From Ashinkailepas kermadecensis (taxonomy: Eukaryota; Arthropoda; Thecostraca; Neolepadidae): DNA of 64,000 bases. The stretch spans positions 1,159,001 to 1,223,000 of the forward strand of contig JAOTOM010005186.1 in assembly GCA_034440615.1 (NCBI GenBank), given 5' to 3'. The notes beneath the pieces were generated by a model that saw only the letters and a program-made list of their open reading frames with translations, searched no databases and was not told the origin of the DNA. Shown here piece by piece: positions 24,922-36,850 of the stretch (the first letter of the stretch is position 1; every line of letters begins with the position of its first letter). Made by a program: the position numbers and the translations under genes.

Positions 24922-25716
24922 CTTCTACCCGCTTCTACCCGCTTCGCCTTCGCAGGTGGTGCCGGTCGGAGAGGAGTCCGACGCTCCGCGGCTATGTTTA
25001 ACCACGTGCGTGCCACTGACTATGCCGTGGACTTGATGGCACTTGCAGGTCATCTAAACATAGCCGGCAGCCAGTTGGGATGCACCGGACGGGCTGGCAC
25101 GGTGACCAGACCAGACCGCCTGCAGACCGGCTCGGAGAACGAGGAGACAACTCGCGCCGCGCGACACACCGCGTACCTGAAGCTGAGCTGAAGCACGCTC
25201 TTGACCGGAGAGGCTGACGGGCACACACCGCCAAACAAGCACTTAATCGTGCACCTGAAGCACGCGACGTAGCAAACAGTGCACGGCTTCCTCCCCTACC
25301 CGCATATTTTTGACTCACCCGGCATCAAGACCTCTTACAACTCCATTTGGATTGCATCAGGCGGTAGGTCAACTTAGGTTCGTCATGCTCGTCACCATCG
25401 GAATACACTTGCTTACCATGGATATTTTCATAGATGGTAAACATTTCCTTTCAATGTTGTTGCGTTTGTATGTTTTAGTACATTTTTAGACGTTTTAGTT
25501 TTTACAAGACGTTCCATTTGCTTGTGCAGAAGCACTGTTCAATGCGTCACACAGAGTCTGAACGCCCAACCTCCGCGAGGCGGGCGAATCGAGTGACACT
25601 CGGAAGAGCAAAACAGCCTGGCAATTGCACCTCTGGAAGCATCAGAGTTCGTAAAGGTGCGATGGTAGGCCAGATGACATCCCAGACTTTCCACAGAGGA
25701 CATAATTGATCTGCTC

Positions 25717-25880
25717 TTCGTTAGGTATTTGCCTTACGACGCGCGGACGACCTTGGTCACGTGGCGACGTCGATCTCCCACACCGACTGGTCGCCGGCGA
25801 AAAGCAGCCATAGGTGGGATCTGAACCCACAACTTCTGAGTTTGGAGACAAGCATTCTACTCCTCGACTGCCCACCTCCA
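25717..25880 (-). mobile_element. tRNA-derived SINE, second copy of the same family
   Basis: On the minus strand a tRNA-like head (gggcagtcgaggagtag, then GTTGTGGGTTCAGATCCC) is followed by cttttcgccggcgaccagtc and gtgtgggagatcgacg. The tail reads gcgtcgtaaggcaaatacc. Order and sequence match the copy at 36041-36199 through head, body and tail. The B box has an inserted A. No target duplication was clear. Confidence 0.75.
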
Positions 25881-25904
25881 AGAGACCATCGTTGACAAGG
25901 ACGG

Positions 25905-25988
25905 CCCACACAGCGGAAACTAGACAGCCTAGACAATCCGAACAGTCTAGACAGCCTAGACACCAGCCTAGGCACAGCCTAGACATTC
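25905..25988. repeat. agacagccta short repeat
   Basis: About six irregular copies of a 10-12-mer around agacagcctag. Confidence 0.75.
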
Positions 25989-26214
25989 GCTAACCGCCAG
26001 CTGCGAGCACAGGCGATCGGAGCAAAGCGCAACGCGTGTACCTCAGCAGCACACCTTTGGCGCCGCTCGTGAGCGACCCACCCCGCAGCCGGCACACCGG
26101 ACCGGTGACGTAGTATCGGCCGTGACGTCACCACCGGTCGGGACCGCCTGCGGCAGCGGCAGATTGTGAACAGTGCCGAGCGTCGCCTGCCGGCGGCTCC
26201 GGTCTGGGGCTCGC

Positions 26215-26345
26215 CGGCCCCGTCTGGCGTCCGTCTGGCGCTCCGTTGGCGTTCCGTCTGGCTCTCGTCTGGTCTCGTCTGTTCGTCTGGCGTCTCCCGT
26301 CTGGCGTCTCCCGTCTGGCGTCTCCCGTCTGGCGTCTCCACCGCC
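26215..26345. repeat. gtctggcgtctccc repeat
   Basis: A 14-bp motif is repeated four times at 26290-26340, preceded by looser gtctggc copies. Confidence 0.88.
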
Positions 26346-26519
26346 GGAGACAACAGGCGCCGACTATTGATTGACGGCGTTGCGCCGGTATTGTCCAAAC
26401 GGACGCGTTAGCACGCCAGACCCGGCCATTCTCACGACGGTCGATAGCTTCATGTGCCGAGCTGGCGGATCGGAGTGGTACCGCTGCCGGTACTGGTACC
26501 GTCCTGGCCGCCGCTCTGA

Positions 26520-26645
26520 GGTACCGGTATCAGTGCCGGCGACGTCCTGACCCCTGTCCCGGAGCACCGGCACCGTCCCGGCCCCTGTCCCGGAGCACTG
26601 ACACAGCCCTAGCCCCTGCCGCGAAGCACCGGCACAGACCTGGCC
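26520..26645. repeat. About 36-bp degenerate repeat, 3 copies
   Basis: cccctgtcccggagcaccgg variants recur at about 26550, 26590 and 26625. Confidence 0.7.
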
Positions 26646-27330
26646 GAGGCTATTCGAGGTGTCGGTACAGTCATGTGACTGGTTGCGCGAGATACCTGCA
26701 GGCTTGCAGCCGGTGTCAACACGGACAGCCTGGTGTGTACCTGCGCCGCTAGCGTATACCGCTAGGGTCGTGACGCGCCATCGGCAGGACAAGCGGCCCA
26801 GACGGTGGGTGGTGAAAGGCCAGCGCCGTTCAGCCACAGATCAGCTTCGTACGACTACGTCCAGGGGAGTTCAGCTACCGGAAAATGGCGCCACCCCCAC
26901 CGCCCATCTTACTATATTTCACCTGACGAGGGAGTGGGGCATGGAGTTTGTTTGGAGAAGGGATGTACTCACTGCGTGTCTAAACGAAAGGTGGCGTACC
27001 CCCTGTCTACTCAGTGGGAGTGTGCGAGGGTCGGCTTACACTTAGGGTGGCGACAGTGGTCTAGAAACTCTCAGTCCCGGGACTGACAGAATGTCATTTG
27101 GATCGCTAGCAGGTTGGCAGCAACTTGAAATTGTCTCCTTCGCCCGCTTTCGGTGGCCAATCTAAATTCAAATCGGCAATACCTTGCCATAGAAAGCCTT
27201 CGATCGGGAGCTCCGCCTCATCTCGACAGCCGTCAGCACAGGGCCGACCCAGGACCGGCCAAGGCCCATCAATATCCCACCCAATGACACTCGGAGACCT
27301 CGCAGAGCGAACAATTCGCCATGTGCCACC

Positions 27331-27582
27331 GACCCGTGCGAGGACATTGGACGGTGATTAGGCCGGCAGGATGGTGACATCAGGGCAGTCGTCTGAGCTC
27401 CGTGATGGTGACGATGGATGACGTCACAGGTCCGCCGCGACTCAGCCCCCCCCCACCCACCCGTGCGAGGACATTGGACGGTGGTTAGGCCGGCAGGATG
27501 GTGACATCAGGGCAGTCGTCTGAGCTCCGTGATGGTGACAATGGATGACGTCACAGGTCCGCCGCAACTCAGCCCCCCCCCA
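27331..27582. repeat. Direct duplication of about 125-130 bp
   Basis: The segment starting cgtgcgaggacattggacgg and ending in a C run after ctcag occurs twice with few differences. It lies just left of the LINE remnant. Confidence 0.95.
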
Positions 27583-27661
27583 CTCGTCGGCGCACGTGGG
27601 GGCTAGCTGCAGCACACACCACGGGCTGGAACGACCCGGGGAGTGTCGCCGACGAGTGTCG

Positions 27662-28015
27662 TTATTAAGGTTTTTGGGCGCATCAACTGCATTGGTTATA
27701 CAGCGCCCATAACGAACCTATTTAAATTGTGTCCATCCTAAAAATAAAAAGCCTAGTGTGCAAGCTTGCTCTCGTACAAGGGGTTAGACAAGAGAATATA
27801 TAGCATGGAAGTTTACCTTCAAAAGAAAATGGAACAATTGACCAAAATTGACTGCGACAGACTCATCCTTCAGAACGTCACGAATTGAAAACGGCTGCGA
27901 TCGTCCAAAGCAATACCAATAAACAGTCGAAAGCTGAGGGCATGAGGTTAAGATGTGACTCACTGAAAGGCGTCCTTGGCATCTGTGGCACATGACCGCC
28001 TCACCACCACAAAGA
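27662..28015 (-). mobile_element. 5'-truncated non-LTR retrotransposon (LINE) 3' end
   Basis: Read on the minus strand, 28015 to 27784 encodes the C-terminus of a LINE polyprotein, with CHRCQGRLSVSHILTSCPQL matching the Cys/His cluster after the RNase H-like region of jockey-like elements. It stops at about 27784. About 120 bp of 3'UTR follow, ending in a typical LINE-type tail, gatgcgcccaaaaaccttaa. A 14-bp direct repeat, gccgacgagtgtcg, flanks the piece exactly (27648-27661 and 28016-28029). That is the target-site duplication expected of target-primed reverse transcription. The element is truncated at its 5' end to about 354 bp. There is no poly(A) tail. Confidence 0.85.
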
Positions 28016-28029
28016 GCCGACGAGTGTCG

Positions 28030-30214
28030 AGCACGTCTAGGAGGGCCGACGTGACCTTGAACTTTTTCCGACAGGACCGCGCGTCGAACGACCGAACTCG
28101 ACATCGGCTGCCAGGGGCGAAACGTCGGCGTAATGGGCCTCAGTCCGCCGACGACGCTTTTGCCGTTTGATCAATCCTGCACGGCTCATTTCCTGACAAC
28201 TCCCGAGCACCATAGCGCTAAGTGGTTGTACTCGCAGCTTGGTACCCTAGTTGTTTACAATTGGAGGGCTTAAAATCGCAATGAAGTAATCGCACGTGGT
28301 CGGTATGTAAACGACGAACTGGGGCAAGCTGCAGGGGCATGGTAAACAGGATTTTTATATGGAGTTCAAGGGTGCACATTTTACTAGGTGTTTGCCATGT
28401 TCGGTCGAAAGACAGAACATCAGCACGGTGATACACATACTTTCGTTTCTAATGGGGGTGAGGTCGGCTTTCGATGACCTCCCCTGGCAATACTTCGACA
28501 GGGACAACATAATCCTGTCGGCCAACATAAGGGCGCAATTGGGTGTCTGACGGCACGAAGCGGCTGTCGAGAGGTCATGACGCCATCATGGCCGATAGTC
28601 ATTCCGTGCATCTAATTCCTCAGATGTCGGGATGATGGAAGGGGTGAAGCAGCTTTTATAGTCGGCTGCTCGCACTTAATTTCCTGGGATTTAGTTGCAA
28701 GGTTGCCAGAAGTGGGGCGTGACATCAGTTCCTCGCTATTCTCACGCCCAAGCGGGCCCGTGAGGGACGCGTTCGCCACACTTGAGTCGGACCTCATGAA
28801 GATGGCGCCGCGCCGAGAGGCAGTCTATGTCCAATTCAGCGCGGCGAAGTGCTTCCAGTCACTCCCGGCTGGATGTTCGGCGATATTCAAAGGCGCCCGA
28901 TGACCACACTACGCCGGCGCGGATGGAGCCCATCGCGCCAGAGCTGCGCTCGTCCATCAGGCCCGGGCGGGGGCAGTTTCTGGCGCGAGACGTGGGCGGC
29001 GCTGGACGGCACCGACACTCGGAGCTCATTTAGACACGTCGCCGGATTGCCAGCTGCCGTGGCTCGGAGTCGCCGTGAGGGCGGAACGGGCCGGCGAAGG
29101 TTCAGCGTCGAGAGAAAATCCAGCGTGTTCGGGACACCGTAGATTGCTGATAAGCTTCCAGGTGCAAAAAGGCGCTCTCGCCAATGCGCATAAGATGTCA
29201 AGTGCGGGAAATAACGACACATTGATGTGCAAATCACAAAAAGCTTGCCACCATGGTCAAATAGCAAGCCGACCACAGTTGAAATTCAAATCAGCAGGCT
29301 GCCATCCGGAATCTTTACTGAAGCGCAATTCAGTATTGCCCAAGTCACCACATGGCTAAATTTACCACGCCGATTTACCGCATTGCTGTCAAATAAAAGG
29401 GGCCGAATATTTCTGTCGTCGTGCAAATTGTCCCCATAACAAGATGGAAACATGTGGAAATCAGGCGTTAGTCGCCCCTTGCGGCACTGCACACGGCGAC
29501 GCAAGGCACGCACTCCGTGTCTGTACTGGGCTACGGTATCTCCATCAATCTTTCGCTGATATGCATTTCACTGTTAACGTGACGCATGCGTACAATCATA
29601 GAATCGAACCACATCACTGGAATGCAGCTCTCCAGGTGAGAATGATCCATAACGGGCGTCGCACAATATCCAGCCACCCAGCAGTAATCTGGCCCGTGGC
29701 TGGTGTCCATCCGCCGCCACATAAGGCGCTGCTCAGCACTCAGCTGCTCCTGGCACAGCAGCTCCGATCAAAAGGGTCATAAAAGACTCACAAAGTCATC
29801 AGGAGTCACGGCAGGAGCTCCGATATTTTCGTGACAGCGTTGACGACGGACGAGCAGACTTTGGGCAGGCTGTCGTCTGCCAGCCGGCCGCGGGGGCGGG
29901 GCGTGGCGGGGGGGGGCGGTGTACGGAGGGGGACGACATTTCGGTCGGCCGCACCCTCGGTCGGCGTGCGGTGGCGCAGAACGGCCCAGATTTCCTGACA
30001 CGCCGCCGGTACGGTCAGCTGATGAGCGCGTCTCCGGCGATACGGTCAGCTGATGAGCGCGTCTCCGGCGCAAATGAGCGGCGCGGCGTACCGCGGCAGA
30101 CTCGCCGCTGGTGCGCCGCTCTCGCCGCGCGTCAGCTGCGCCGCGCGCCGCTGCACGTCTCGGTGCGCCGCCGCTGCCGCGCCGATGACGGATCTCGTGT
30201 CGCCAAATGTCGCG
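28030..30214. other. Unique intron DNA
   Basis: Moderate GC with only short frames. A CpG-rich patch lies at 29840-30190. The LINE target duplication borders it on the left. Confidence 0.55.
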
Positions 30215-30335
30215 CGGGAGCGGTGGTGGGTGGTGGGTGGTGGGTGATGGGTGGTGGGTGGTGGGTGGTGGGTGGTGGGTGGTGGGTGGTGGGTGGTGGG
30301 TGGTGGGTGGTGGGTGATAGGTGGTGGGTGACAGT
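30215..30335. repeat. (GGTGGGT)n G-rich repeat
   Basis: About 16 copies of a 7-mer place GGG tracts every 7 bp on the plus strand, which fits the G-quadruplex pattern G3 N4 G3 N4 G3. Confidence 0.96.
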
Positions 30336-30389
30336 GAACACCGCGCGCTCTACGGCACTGGGGACTGCCGAGACGACTGACCGGTCGGA

Positions 30390-30600
30390 CGCAGAGACCG
30401 CTGCGGAGACAACTGCGGAGACAATTACAGAGATAACTGCGGAGACAACTGCGGAGACCACTGCGGAGACGGAGAACTACGGAGACAACTACGGAGACGA
30501 TGCCGAAGCCAACTCGGGAGCTGACTTCGGAGAAGGCTCTTGTGACGACTACGGAGGCGACTAGACGACTGAGACAACGACGGAGACGATTACTAAGAAG
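30390..30600. repeat. Degenerate ggagacaact repeat
   Basis: Units of about 12 bp, ctgcggagacaa and relatives, form a loose array. Confidence 0.85.
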
Positions 30601-31249
30601 ATTCCGAAGCCCGCAGACGACTCCGGAGACGACACGGGAGCCGGGTTTCGGGTCAAGAAGAGTCGCGGTCGCGGCGGTCCCAAGACGAGAACATGGCCAG
30701 GCCACATGGCCAACAACGCGCGCACTTATGCTAATTGGATGTGGTGGGTTCCATCTCGGGGTCTGTGTGGACACCGGTGTGCTGCTCGCCGAGAGACCAG
30801 ATAATAAAAACGCCCGAATTGATACATTTACGCCAGGAACGAGGACCGAAATCAGCACAGCGACTCGATAACACCCGTAATAAATTGAGCGCCGCAATTG
30901 CCAGCCGGCGCAGTGACCGCAATAGGCGGCGGAGTCGCCGGTCTCGACATTCTCTGCCCGCTGAGCGTCTCGGGGGTGTGGACGGAGACGTGGACTCCGA
31001 TGATGTCACCGCCGGAATGCTTTGAGCGGTCCTGAGGCCAGGTCAGGCGCAGACGCGAAGCCTGGCTGAATTAAATAAGGAAAGCAATGACTTCCCGGAC
31101 ATAGGAAGGGTGCGCGGATGTGGTTAGACTTGTGTGTCAGGATGCGTGGCGACAAGAGACTGCGGAGCGAGCGAGCGACTGCCACCTACTCGTCGAGCAT
31201 GATATTACTGCGCGAAAATACCGCGTTCTCGGAGGCACGGGGAATGCGG

Positions 31250-31440
31250 CGGCGAGTTCGCGGAGGAACTGAGAATGTAATGACGCGTTCGCGGAGGAAC
31301 TGAGAATGTAATGACGCGTTCGCGGAGGAACTGAGAATGTAATGACGCGTTCGCGGAGGAACTGAGAATGTAATGACGCGTTCGCGGAGGAACTGAGAAT
31401 GTAATGACGCGTTCGCGGAGGCACGGGGCACGCAGTGACG
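31250..31440. repeat. 31-bp minisatellite, 6 copies
   Basis: The unit contains gacgcgttcgcggaggaact. Nearly identical copies, each with the palindromic acgcgt site. Confidence 0.96.
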
Positions 31441-32724
31441 CGTTCGTCGGGCGAACGCGGCATTGTTGGCCGGGGCGGCCCTCGTATGCTGCCGGAGACT
31501 GCTAGAGCTTGCCAATGGCCTGAGCACCTATCAAGCGGGTCAGCGAGCGACAGCGACGAGCGGGGCGCGGGCGGCGGGTTGTCGACGGACGTGACGTGTC
31601 GTGACGCCCCTGTCGGCCGACGTCAAGGGCCGTGCCATTGAAACACGGAGTCAGAAGAGCGAGACGCGCACAGTCAGTGTGCGGGCCTGCATGCAGTCGG
31701 CTGGCCTGGCCGGCAGTTCAGATACACTTTGCAATATACACACGGAAGTAATCTCACTCGGACTGCGCACGCGCTCATAATAACTAAATAATTATAAATC
31801 CTTAGAACTTGAAATTATAACAAAATTGCATCCAACACAGCTCATTTTGCAGAGCCACTCCCCCGGCAGGGACCTCGCGCAGGATTGTGCAAAACATCGC
31901 AAAAGCGATCGACCCATGCTAAGTCGGCACTGAGTCTGTTTTTGCCAGTGCCGGGGCGCTCCACCTAAACGTCATCCGGCCGACGCCTCAAGATGTGATG
32001 CGAAATCCCGCCTCCCTGCAGCCGTGCAGCCGGCCAGAAAATTTCAATTTCGGTACTTTAATAATTCCCGACTGAAAACACTACCGGTCTTCGTGTCCAA
32101 GTTGGGCCGAGCTTCAAACAAAAGAGAGAACAGCGCCCGGCTGTCGTATTTCGCCGGGCGCATCGCACAACGCGGACACCGGAGGCAGACAAGAGGCAGC
32201 AGCACAACAGAGGAGCCGCTAGCACACGGCGGCTTTCTCTCCCAATGTGTCGCACGAAGCTCTCCTACAGGCGCAGGTAGACAGCTCATGGTCGCGCCTT
32301 TAACGACGGCAGAAATCCACGTGTTGTATGACGTCAGTCGGACTGCGGAACATTAGCCGCTCGGGAAAAGGTGCAGCTGATCATGCAGTGGGGCTTACCC
32401 TGCACTATACATGCCAACAAATGATGTTTATGATGACAGGTGAGAGCGGTAAGTGCTAGTCGTGCGTCAGCAGCAAGCCAGACTATTCACATCGGGTCAA
32501 AATTTACAGCTCTCGTCCACGAGCTCGCACGCCCATTACCGTGCACTACGCTGCTGTAAAAGCCAGCAAAAATTCAATCGCAGCTTCGCTTCAATATTCG
32601 TGAGCTATGAATTAAGAGGAGCATGATAGGCAAGTGCACATGGACCTGCACAGACAAAAGAGCGGCCGATTGTGCATGTGTGCACATCACGTGTGCACCG
32701 CACACTCCCACCGGACGCGACCGC
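31441..32724. other. Unique intron DNA
   Basis: No arrays or recognisable elements; AT-richer at 31730-31850 and 32380-32620. Confidence 0.55.
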
Positions 32725-33012
32725 GTCACTCTTCGCCTCGGGGCAGTCGGCCGTCACTCTTCGCCCCGGGGCAGTCGTCTGTCGCTCTTCACCCCGGGGC
32801 AGTCTGCCGTCACTCTTCGCCCCGGGGCAGTCGGCCGTCACTCTTCGCCCCTGGGCAGTCGGCCGTCACTCTTCGCCCCGGGGCAGTCGGCCGTCACTCT
32901 TCGCCCCGGGGCAGTCGGCCGTCACTCTTCGCCCCGGGGCAGTCTGTCGTCACTCTTCGCCCCGGGGCAGTCGGCCGTCGCTCCTCGCCCCGGGGCAGTC
33001 GGCCGCGACTGA
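32725..33012. repeat. 28-bp minisatellite, about 10 copies
   Basis: The unit core is cgccccggggcagtcggccg. ccccgggg is a perfect 8-bp palindrome in most copies. Confidence 0.96.
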
Positions 33013-33799
33013 AGCCAACAACTCACAGACGGAACACAGAACTCCACCTTCCGCTCGTCGTCCACGGCCCACGCACGCGCTAACGCCCGCCGAAGCCGCA
33101 ACATGAATGCGCCCTCAGAGCTGCAGCGTGCGCGTCCGGAACGGCCGCTGTTTACGGGGGCGTCGGCTGCCTTTGCACGTGTGCCGACCAGCAGCCGCCA
33201 GCACCGGTGCCCGGCCACGACTCGCCGGCTGACCGGGTGCCGGTGGCGTGAACAGTGAACAGGGCACGCACTGTCTGCGCCGGGTTACGAGAGGCGCTGC
33301 GGCCGTCTCGACTGGCGGCCGGCCGCCCAGCAGCAGCCAGTCGCAGGCAGGCACACACACTCACGGCTCCGGCTGGAATCTCGCTACCAGCTGGCGATTT
33401 TGGCTTCGTCGCGACCGTGCGGCGTGGGAGAGTGGCGACGCTGTGCTGCCTGTACGGCCACAGGCCTCGTGAGGAAGCCGTCGTTCTTTTCGGCGTCGCC
33501 AGCAACCCAGGGAAGACAGAGCGGCAGATAGCGGCAATGGTCACCAGCCCTGACCACCGCGGCCAATCAATGCCCCGACCCTGCCACAGCAGCGACACAG
33601 CGACACGGGAGCGACCCAAGACAACACGACTGCGACAAGTACCGGCGCTGCGCCAGTGCTGCGCCAGTGCTGCGCCAGTGCTGCGCCAAAGAAAGTGCCG
33701 CGGAGACTCGGCGTGCCAGTGTGGCGCCCACCCGGCACCCAGCTGGCGTCCCCGGTCGGCCTCTCCCCAGGTGACCGCACCGGCCGGCGAATCAGCTGG

Positions 33800-33840
33800 C
33801 CGAGTGGTGCGTCGTCGTCGTCGTCGTCGTCGTCGGGCGG
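33800..33840. repeat. (CGT)n short tract
   Basis: A cgtcgt run of about 24 bp near 33810-33834. Confidence 0.85.
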
Positions 33841-34069
33841 CCACCAGGTGGCAGGCCGGCGGCGTCGGCCGGCTGGCAGGCCGCCAGCCGGCGACGCTGT
33901 CGCTCCCGGCGCCCATTTGTTTTCACACGGTGAATGATGCTGATCTGGCGGCGGATGAAAATATCGACCCGACGGCAATTAGTGCAGACGACTTCGAAGC
34001 CGCGACGAGCAGACGAGGGTGTCTGCGGCCCGCCACGTCCCGTGTAGAACGCGCAGCGTATGGCGGGAG

Positions 34070-34400
34070 GGGATGCTCACTGCTCAGGGTGAGAGAAGAT
34101 GCTGAGCAGGCGAGGTAAAATGCTTTAGGCGGGAAGAGATGCTCAAGGAGGCGAGAGGAGACACTCAACGCGAGAGGAGGTGCTCAGGGTGAGGAGAGGA
34201 GGTGCTCAGGGTGAGGAGCGGAGGTGCTCAGGGTGAGGAGCGGAGGTGCTCAGGGTGACAGGTGCTCAGAGTGAGAGGAGGTGCTCAAGGCGAGAGGAGG
34301 TGCTAAGGGTGAGAGGTGAGACGCTCAAGGCTAGACGAGATGGCCAGGGCGAGAGAAGGTGTTCCCAGGCGAGAGGAGACCTGCTCAAGGCTAGGGATGA
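34070..34400. repeat. Degenerate 20-22-bp repeat
   Basis: gctcagggtgaggagcggag and variants recur about 12 times, better preserved at 34180-34260. Confidence 0.88.
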
Positions 34401-35504
34401 CGCGCCGAGCCAGGAGGGATGGCATGCCTTGCCCAGCGTGAAGGCTGCTCAGCAAATACAGCCACCGGGCGGGGAAAAACCGACAGCGCAGCCACCGACA
34501 GGCGGCAGTAGGTGGCCCTGCAAGCTGGAGTCTGCTAGGGACTGCAGTGTCCAATCGCAGCTGCAGTCTGCAGCAGCGCGTTTCGGTAGCCGGACACGCC
34601 AGCTGTTGGAACGCCGACCGGTGGCGACAGCGCCAAACACGGTCCAGCACGCACCAGACGTCACTGTTTATCACGGCCGAGACGTCCACCGCCCACCGGC
34701 GACTCGCTGACTCGCGACTTGAGCAGTGTCAGCCGTGAGTCACGCCGGACTCCGGCCGTGAGTCACGCCGGACTTCGGCAGCGTGGCCGCCACGGCGCGA
34801 ACACACTGCCCGCCGCCCCGCCAGTCTCGTTAGGGTCCGACACGTCAATCAAGCGTCACCTGCAGCCGACCCCCCCCCCCCCCAGGTCGCGAGAGAGTCG
34901 ATCGCACTGCACGTGCAGAGGGGGGGGGCAGCGTGTCGCGTGACTGAGCACTACAATCTGCAGTTGGGATCACACACAGCCCAGAGTACGGCTGTTACAC
35001 ACGCCCGCAAGAAACCGTTGCTTGCGTGACCGCGTGACGTAGTGGGTCATGTGCTCCTTGTGCCGGCACGCGGCCGGCCGACGCTTGCGCAAATTACCAG
35101 CAAATTAAGAGCTGATGGACCGATGTTGCGGGTCCGTCACGTGTCCGGGGGACTCTTCTTCTACCCGCGGCGACCTCTGTTCAGTCTTGGACGGCCCACA
35201 ATGTATGTGTGTGTGTGGGGGGGGGGGGATTTTGTCAGTCTGTCACCCTGTTGGTGATGTCGGCTGTTGCCCACAATGACCACACCACCGGTCGCATGTC
35301 CAGGATGCATGCTGCTCGTTGGAGCCCTTATGCTGAATTCGATGTGAGGAGGGTCCCTAAACCCCGCTGTCCATCCATTGATCCTGTTATGCATAAGAGG
35401 CAGATTTTGCGGAATGTTGATGCCCGCCACAGTGGACGACAGACCTGTCAACCAGTCAACCGGTCAACACGTCAGCGAGCAGCGCGTTCCGACAGAACGG
35501 CGCA

Positions 35505-36040
35505 ACCGACAGTACCATAGGTATGCCGACAGTACCATAGGTATGCCGACAATACCATAAGTATGCCGACAGTATCATAAGTATGCCGGCAGTACCATGG
35601 GCATGCCGACAGCACCAAAGGTATGCCGACAGTACCATAGGTATGCCGACAGCACCAAAGGTGTGCCTACAGTGCCAGAGGTACGCCGACAGTACCAGAG
35701 GTATGCCTACAGTACCAGAGGTATGCCGACAGTACCAGAGGTATGCCGACAGTACCAGAGGTATGCCGACAGTACCAGAGGTATGCCGACAGTATCAGAG
35801 GCATGCCGACAGTACCAGAGGAATGCACAGTACTAGATGTGTGTCGACAGTACTAGATGCACGCCGACAGTACCAGATGCACACCGACAGTACCAGAGTT
35901 ACACCGACAGTACCAGAGGTACGCCGACAGTACCAGAGGTACGCCGACAGTACCAGAGGTTTGCCGACAGTACTAGATGTATGCCGACAGTACTATATGT
36001 GTGTCGACAGCACTAGATGTACGCCGACAGTACCAGTGGT
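35505..36040. repeat. 20-bp minisatellite, left part
   Basis: The unit is gtatgccgacagtaccagag with variants. About 25 copies up to the SINE insertion point; the array resumes after it. Confidence 0.96.
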
Positions 36041-36199
36041 TGGTTGGTTATTGGTTTTACGACACGTCGACCGTTGAGTCATGTAGCGTCGCCAATATCT
36101 CACGCCGATTGGTAGCGGGCGAAGAGTAGCGACAGGTAAGACTCGAACCCACAACCTTTCGATTGTGAGACGAGTATCTTACCCCTAGACCACTCGTCC
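36041..36199 (-). mobile_element. tRNA-derived SINE inserted in a minisatellite
   Basis: On the minus strand the element starts ggacgagtggtctagggg (A-box-like) and continues to GGGTTCGAGTC (B box) at a tRNA-like distance. A body with cttcgcccgctaccaatcgg follows, then a tail with gtcgtaaaaccaataacc. A 17-bp direct repeat, ccgacagtaccagtggt, lies on both sides (36024-36040 and 36200-36216). The variant agtggt occurs nowhere else in the surrounding array, where units read agaggt, so this is a target-site duplication rather than ordinary array periodicity. Confidence 0.85.
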
Positions 36200-36325
36200 C
36201 CGACAGTACCAGTGGTATGCCGACAGTACCAGAGGTATTCCGACAGTACCAGAGGTACACCGACAGAACCAGAGATTCGCCGACAGTACCAGAGGTATGC
36301 CGACAGAACCAGAGGTGTGCCGGAT
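36200..36325. repeat. 20-bp minisatellite, right part
   Basis: Six more units of the same array continue after the SINE, beginning with the duplicated target. Confidence 0.95.
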
Positions 36326-36850
36326 GACGAGACGGGCTCCACTGGTCGCGCGACTCGCCAGTGGCGCCACCAGTGCCGGCACACCACACCCAGCCCAACC
36401 CACAGCTGATGACAAGGTCAGCCGCCAACCACGAGACGGGCTCCACTGGTCGCGCGACTCGCCAGTGGCGCCACCAGTGCCGGCACACCACACCCAGCCC
36501 AACCCACAGCTGATGACAAGGTCAGCCGCCAACCACGAGACGGGCTCCACTGGTCGCGCGACTCGCCAGTGGCGCCACCAGTGCCGGCACACCACACCCA
36601 GCCCAACCCACAGCTGATGACAAGGTCAGCCGCCAACCACGAGACGGGCTCCACTGGTGGCGCGACTCGCTAGTGGCGCCACCAGTGCCGGCACACCACA
36701 CCCAGCCCAACCCACAGCTGATGACAAGGTCAGCCGCCAACCACGAGACGGGCTCCACTGGTCGCGCGACTCGCTAGTGGCGCCACCAGTGCCGGCACAC
36801 CACACCCAGCCCAACCCACAGCTGATGACAAGGTCAGCCGCCAACCACGC
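36326..36850. repeat. 104-bp tandem repeat, about 5 copies
   Basis: Units begin cgagacgggctccactggtc and include cacagctgatgacaaggtca. Copies differ at a few sites (gtcgcgcg/gtggcgcg, cgccag/cgctag). Confidence 0.97.
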
